Positions 5,931-7,258 of a stretch of DNA of 7,258 nt are shown one piece after another. The notes beneath the pieces were generated by a model. That model did not search any database. It saw nothing but the letters and a program-made list of their open reading frames with translations, and was not told the DNA's origin. The first letter of the stretch is position 1; each line of letters begins with the position of its first letter. The DNA comes from DATEMK01 sp035275625 (GTDB lineage: Bacteria; Bacteroidota; Bacteroidia; AKYH767-A; OLB10), in contig DATEMK010000460.1 of NCBI GenBank assembly GCA_035275625.1, positions 1-7,258 of the forward strand, given 5' to 3'. The translations under genes were made by a program, and so were the position numbers.

Positions 5931-7220
5931 TTAAGTCCTGCTGGTAACTTTCATTTTGAATGAGCGATAAACATCGTGAATGTTTGAATCGGTGACTTTT
6001 AAAGTTGCCGGAAGGAGTTCAGCTATGGTTTTTACAATATTTTCAATGTCTTCGTCAGTATGATGCAAAGTTACCGGAACACGGATGCCCGTATTGTTAT
6101 AGGGAACGCTGGGATAACAGGATATGCTGACATAGAATCCCCGGTCCATCAATTGCCTTACCATTGCATAACCGGTTTCCGGTTTGCCAAGGCAAATGAA
6201 TTTTACGGGGGTCATGGCATCAGAATATAGTGGCAGGTCATACAGTTTTGCAAGCGAATTAAAAAGCTTGATCTTATGCTGCAGCTTTGCCTGCAGGCTG
6301 TATATTTCTCCGGATAAATGGATTTTAGCGGAAGCTACCGCTGCACCTAAATTAGGAGGTTGAACAGGGGCGCAAAACGTCATGGTTTTTCCAAAATATT
6401 TTACAATCTTTTTCATTTGCTCATTCGGGTAAGCCAGCACACCACCGAAAGCGGCAAATGATTTTGATAATCCTGTTGCGAGATATAATTTTTCATGAAA
6501 GGGAGCCTGTGCTGCAACCGAGCCTGCACCGTTCTTACCGGTCCATCCCATTCCGTGAACATCATCGGCATACAAATAAAAATTTTCGTATTTATCCAGC
6601 AGCGTATAAACATCTTTTACAGGCAGGAGATCGCCATGCATGGAGTAAACGCCATCAGCAAAATACCATACCTTTTCATGTGAACCCGCATATTTTTTTA
6701 TTTTTTCTTCCAGCATATCCATGTTGGAATGACGGATCATTTCAACCGGGATCTGGCGTCCCTTTAAAATTTCCACGCAGGTGGTTACAGAAGCATGTAC
6801 GTTATGATCAAGAATAACAGCATCCCTGTCTCCAACGAGGACGGGAATATTTGATACGTGTCCAAGCATGGTAGAAGTTGCAAGAAGAATGGGGCGCTCA
6901 AATATCCTGGTGAGGAGGTCTTCAATCTCTTCGTAAAGCCCGGTGGTAAGGTAAGCTCTTGAAGAAGAAAAATAAGTTCCGTACCGGTTTATGGCGTCAA
7001 TGGCTCCGTCTTTTAATCGCTGGTCCATTTCAAGGCCAAGGTAGCTGCAGGAGCTGAAGTTTACCATGTCATTTCCTTTTATCCGCACGGTTCTGCCGTT
7101 AAAAACTTCGTCTTCTGTATGCTGATGGGTAATGCCCAGGGGGATGAGCTTTTCAATTATCAGCCCAATGGTGTCGAGCATTTGCTCGTGCTTGCTTTTG
7201 AGTTCAATTGAGGTTTGCAT
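5931..7220 (-). CDS. PLP-dependent alpha-oxoamine synthase family enzyme (KBL/BioF/SPT/CqsA-like)
   Basis: This is a 429-residue fold-type I PLP enzyme. Family members condense an amino acid with an acyl-CoA or acyl-ACP, releasing CO2 and giving an amino-ketone. Visible landmarks in order are: NFSSCSYLGL (54-63); SSSRAYLTTGLYEEIE (85-100), matching the substrate-loop region; DHNVHASV (138-145), with His142 expected to stack on the cofactor; ADGVYSMHGDLLPV (188-201); YADDVHG (217-223), with Asp219 and His222 as cofactor contacts; GLSKSFAAFGG (250-260), with Schiff-base Lys253; TFCAPVQPPN (281-290); and GIRVPVTLHHTDEDIE (378-393). All key residues are present. Length is slightly above the 390-400 typical of KBL and BioF because of an N-terminal helix (1-30) and a C-terminal tail. 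The motifs are off-consensus for each named subfamily, so the substrate is not assigned; a lipid role such as serine palmitoyltransferase is possible. The ATG at 7218-7220 is the first in frame here. A 40-residue membrane protein gene follows one base after the stop. Confidence 0.88.
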   Translation of the reverse strand: MQTSIELKSKHEQMLDTIGLIIEKLIPLGITHQHTEDEVFNGRTVRIKGNDMVNFSSCSYLGLEMDQRLKDGAIDAINRYGTYFSSSRAYLTTGLYEEIEDLLTRIFERPILLATSTMLGHVSNIPVLVGDRDAVILDHNVHASVTTCVEILKGRQIPVEMIRHSNMDMLEEKIKKYAGSHEKVWYFADGVYSMHGDLLPVKDVYTLLDKYENFYLYADDVHGMGWTGKNGAGSVAAQAPFHEKLYLATGLSKSFAAFGGVLAYPNEQMKKIVKYFGKTMTFCAPVQPPNLGAAVASAKIHLSGEIYSLQAKLQHKIKLFNSLAKLYDLPLYSDAMTPVKFICLGKPETGYAMVRQLMDRGFYVSISCYPSVPYNNTGIRVPVTLHHTDEDIENIVKTIAELLPATLKVTDSNIHDVYRSFKMKVTSRT

Positions 7221-7258
7221 TGTATTGGTTTTTTTTAATGTTTCTTTTTATTAAATAT
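7221..7258 (-). promoter_or_regulatory. start of the synthase upstream region
   Basis: Only 38 bases before the synthase start are inside the window. They are almost wholly A/T, include an eight-base A run on the minus strand, and carry no Shine-Dalgarno sequence. No promoter element is recognisable; it may lie beyond the edge, or the gene may belong to a longer unit. Confidence 0.3.

Noticed and set aside
6413..6817. Alternative frames inside the synthase gene on both strands
   Set aside because: The synthase frame carries the intact PLP-enzyme motifs; the others have none.

Overview
The window looks like a chromosomal stretch from a Bacteroidota bacterium, probably from the Chitinophagales/Sphingobacteriales side. 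This is an inference from style: A/T-rich leaders with no Shine-Dalgarno sequence, a sensor kinase of the PAS-HisKA-HATPase type, an Rcp1-like single-domain response regulator, and a GT-C-like membrane protein preceded by a small one-helix protein. No rRNA, tRNA, CRISPR array, transposase or integrase was found.

Layout. Positions 1-1168 (+) hold a 3-hydroxyacyl-CoA dehydrogenase whose first few residues lie outside the window. It converges on, and overlaps by 8 bp, a minus-strand pair: a 586-residue membrane histidine kinase (1467-3227) followed 12 bp downstream by a 97-residue protein of unknown function (1161-1454). A 127-bp divergent region (3228-3354) separates the kinase from a plus-strand pair 6 bp apart: a 126-residue single-helix protein (3355-3735) and a 438-residue polytopic GT-C-like putative glycosyltransferase (3742-5058). 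That pair converges on a minus-strand response regulator with a GTG start (5172-5606). Upstream of the regulator lie 200 bp without a gene, then a 40-residue membrane protein (5807-5929), then a PLP-dependent alpha-oxoamine synthase (5931-7220). The synthase stop and the small-gene start are one base apart.

How the genes may work together. The kinase has no receiver domain and the regulator has no output domain. Both are on the minus strand and could be a sensor/receiver pair. The plus-strand pair between them is clearly richer in A+T (22-35% G+C in sampled lines, against 37-48% in the flanks), so it may have been inserted later. The synthase and its 40-residue partner form a second minus-strand unit, plausibly a membrane-associated enzyme making an amino-ketone lipid or related metabolite. 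The dehydrogenase belongs to acyl-CoA oxidation and has no visible functional link to the rest.

The most notable points are the small membrane protein tightly coupled to the synthase, the low-G+C pair between the two-component genes, and the uncharacterised 97-residue gene behind the kinase.
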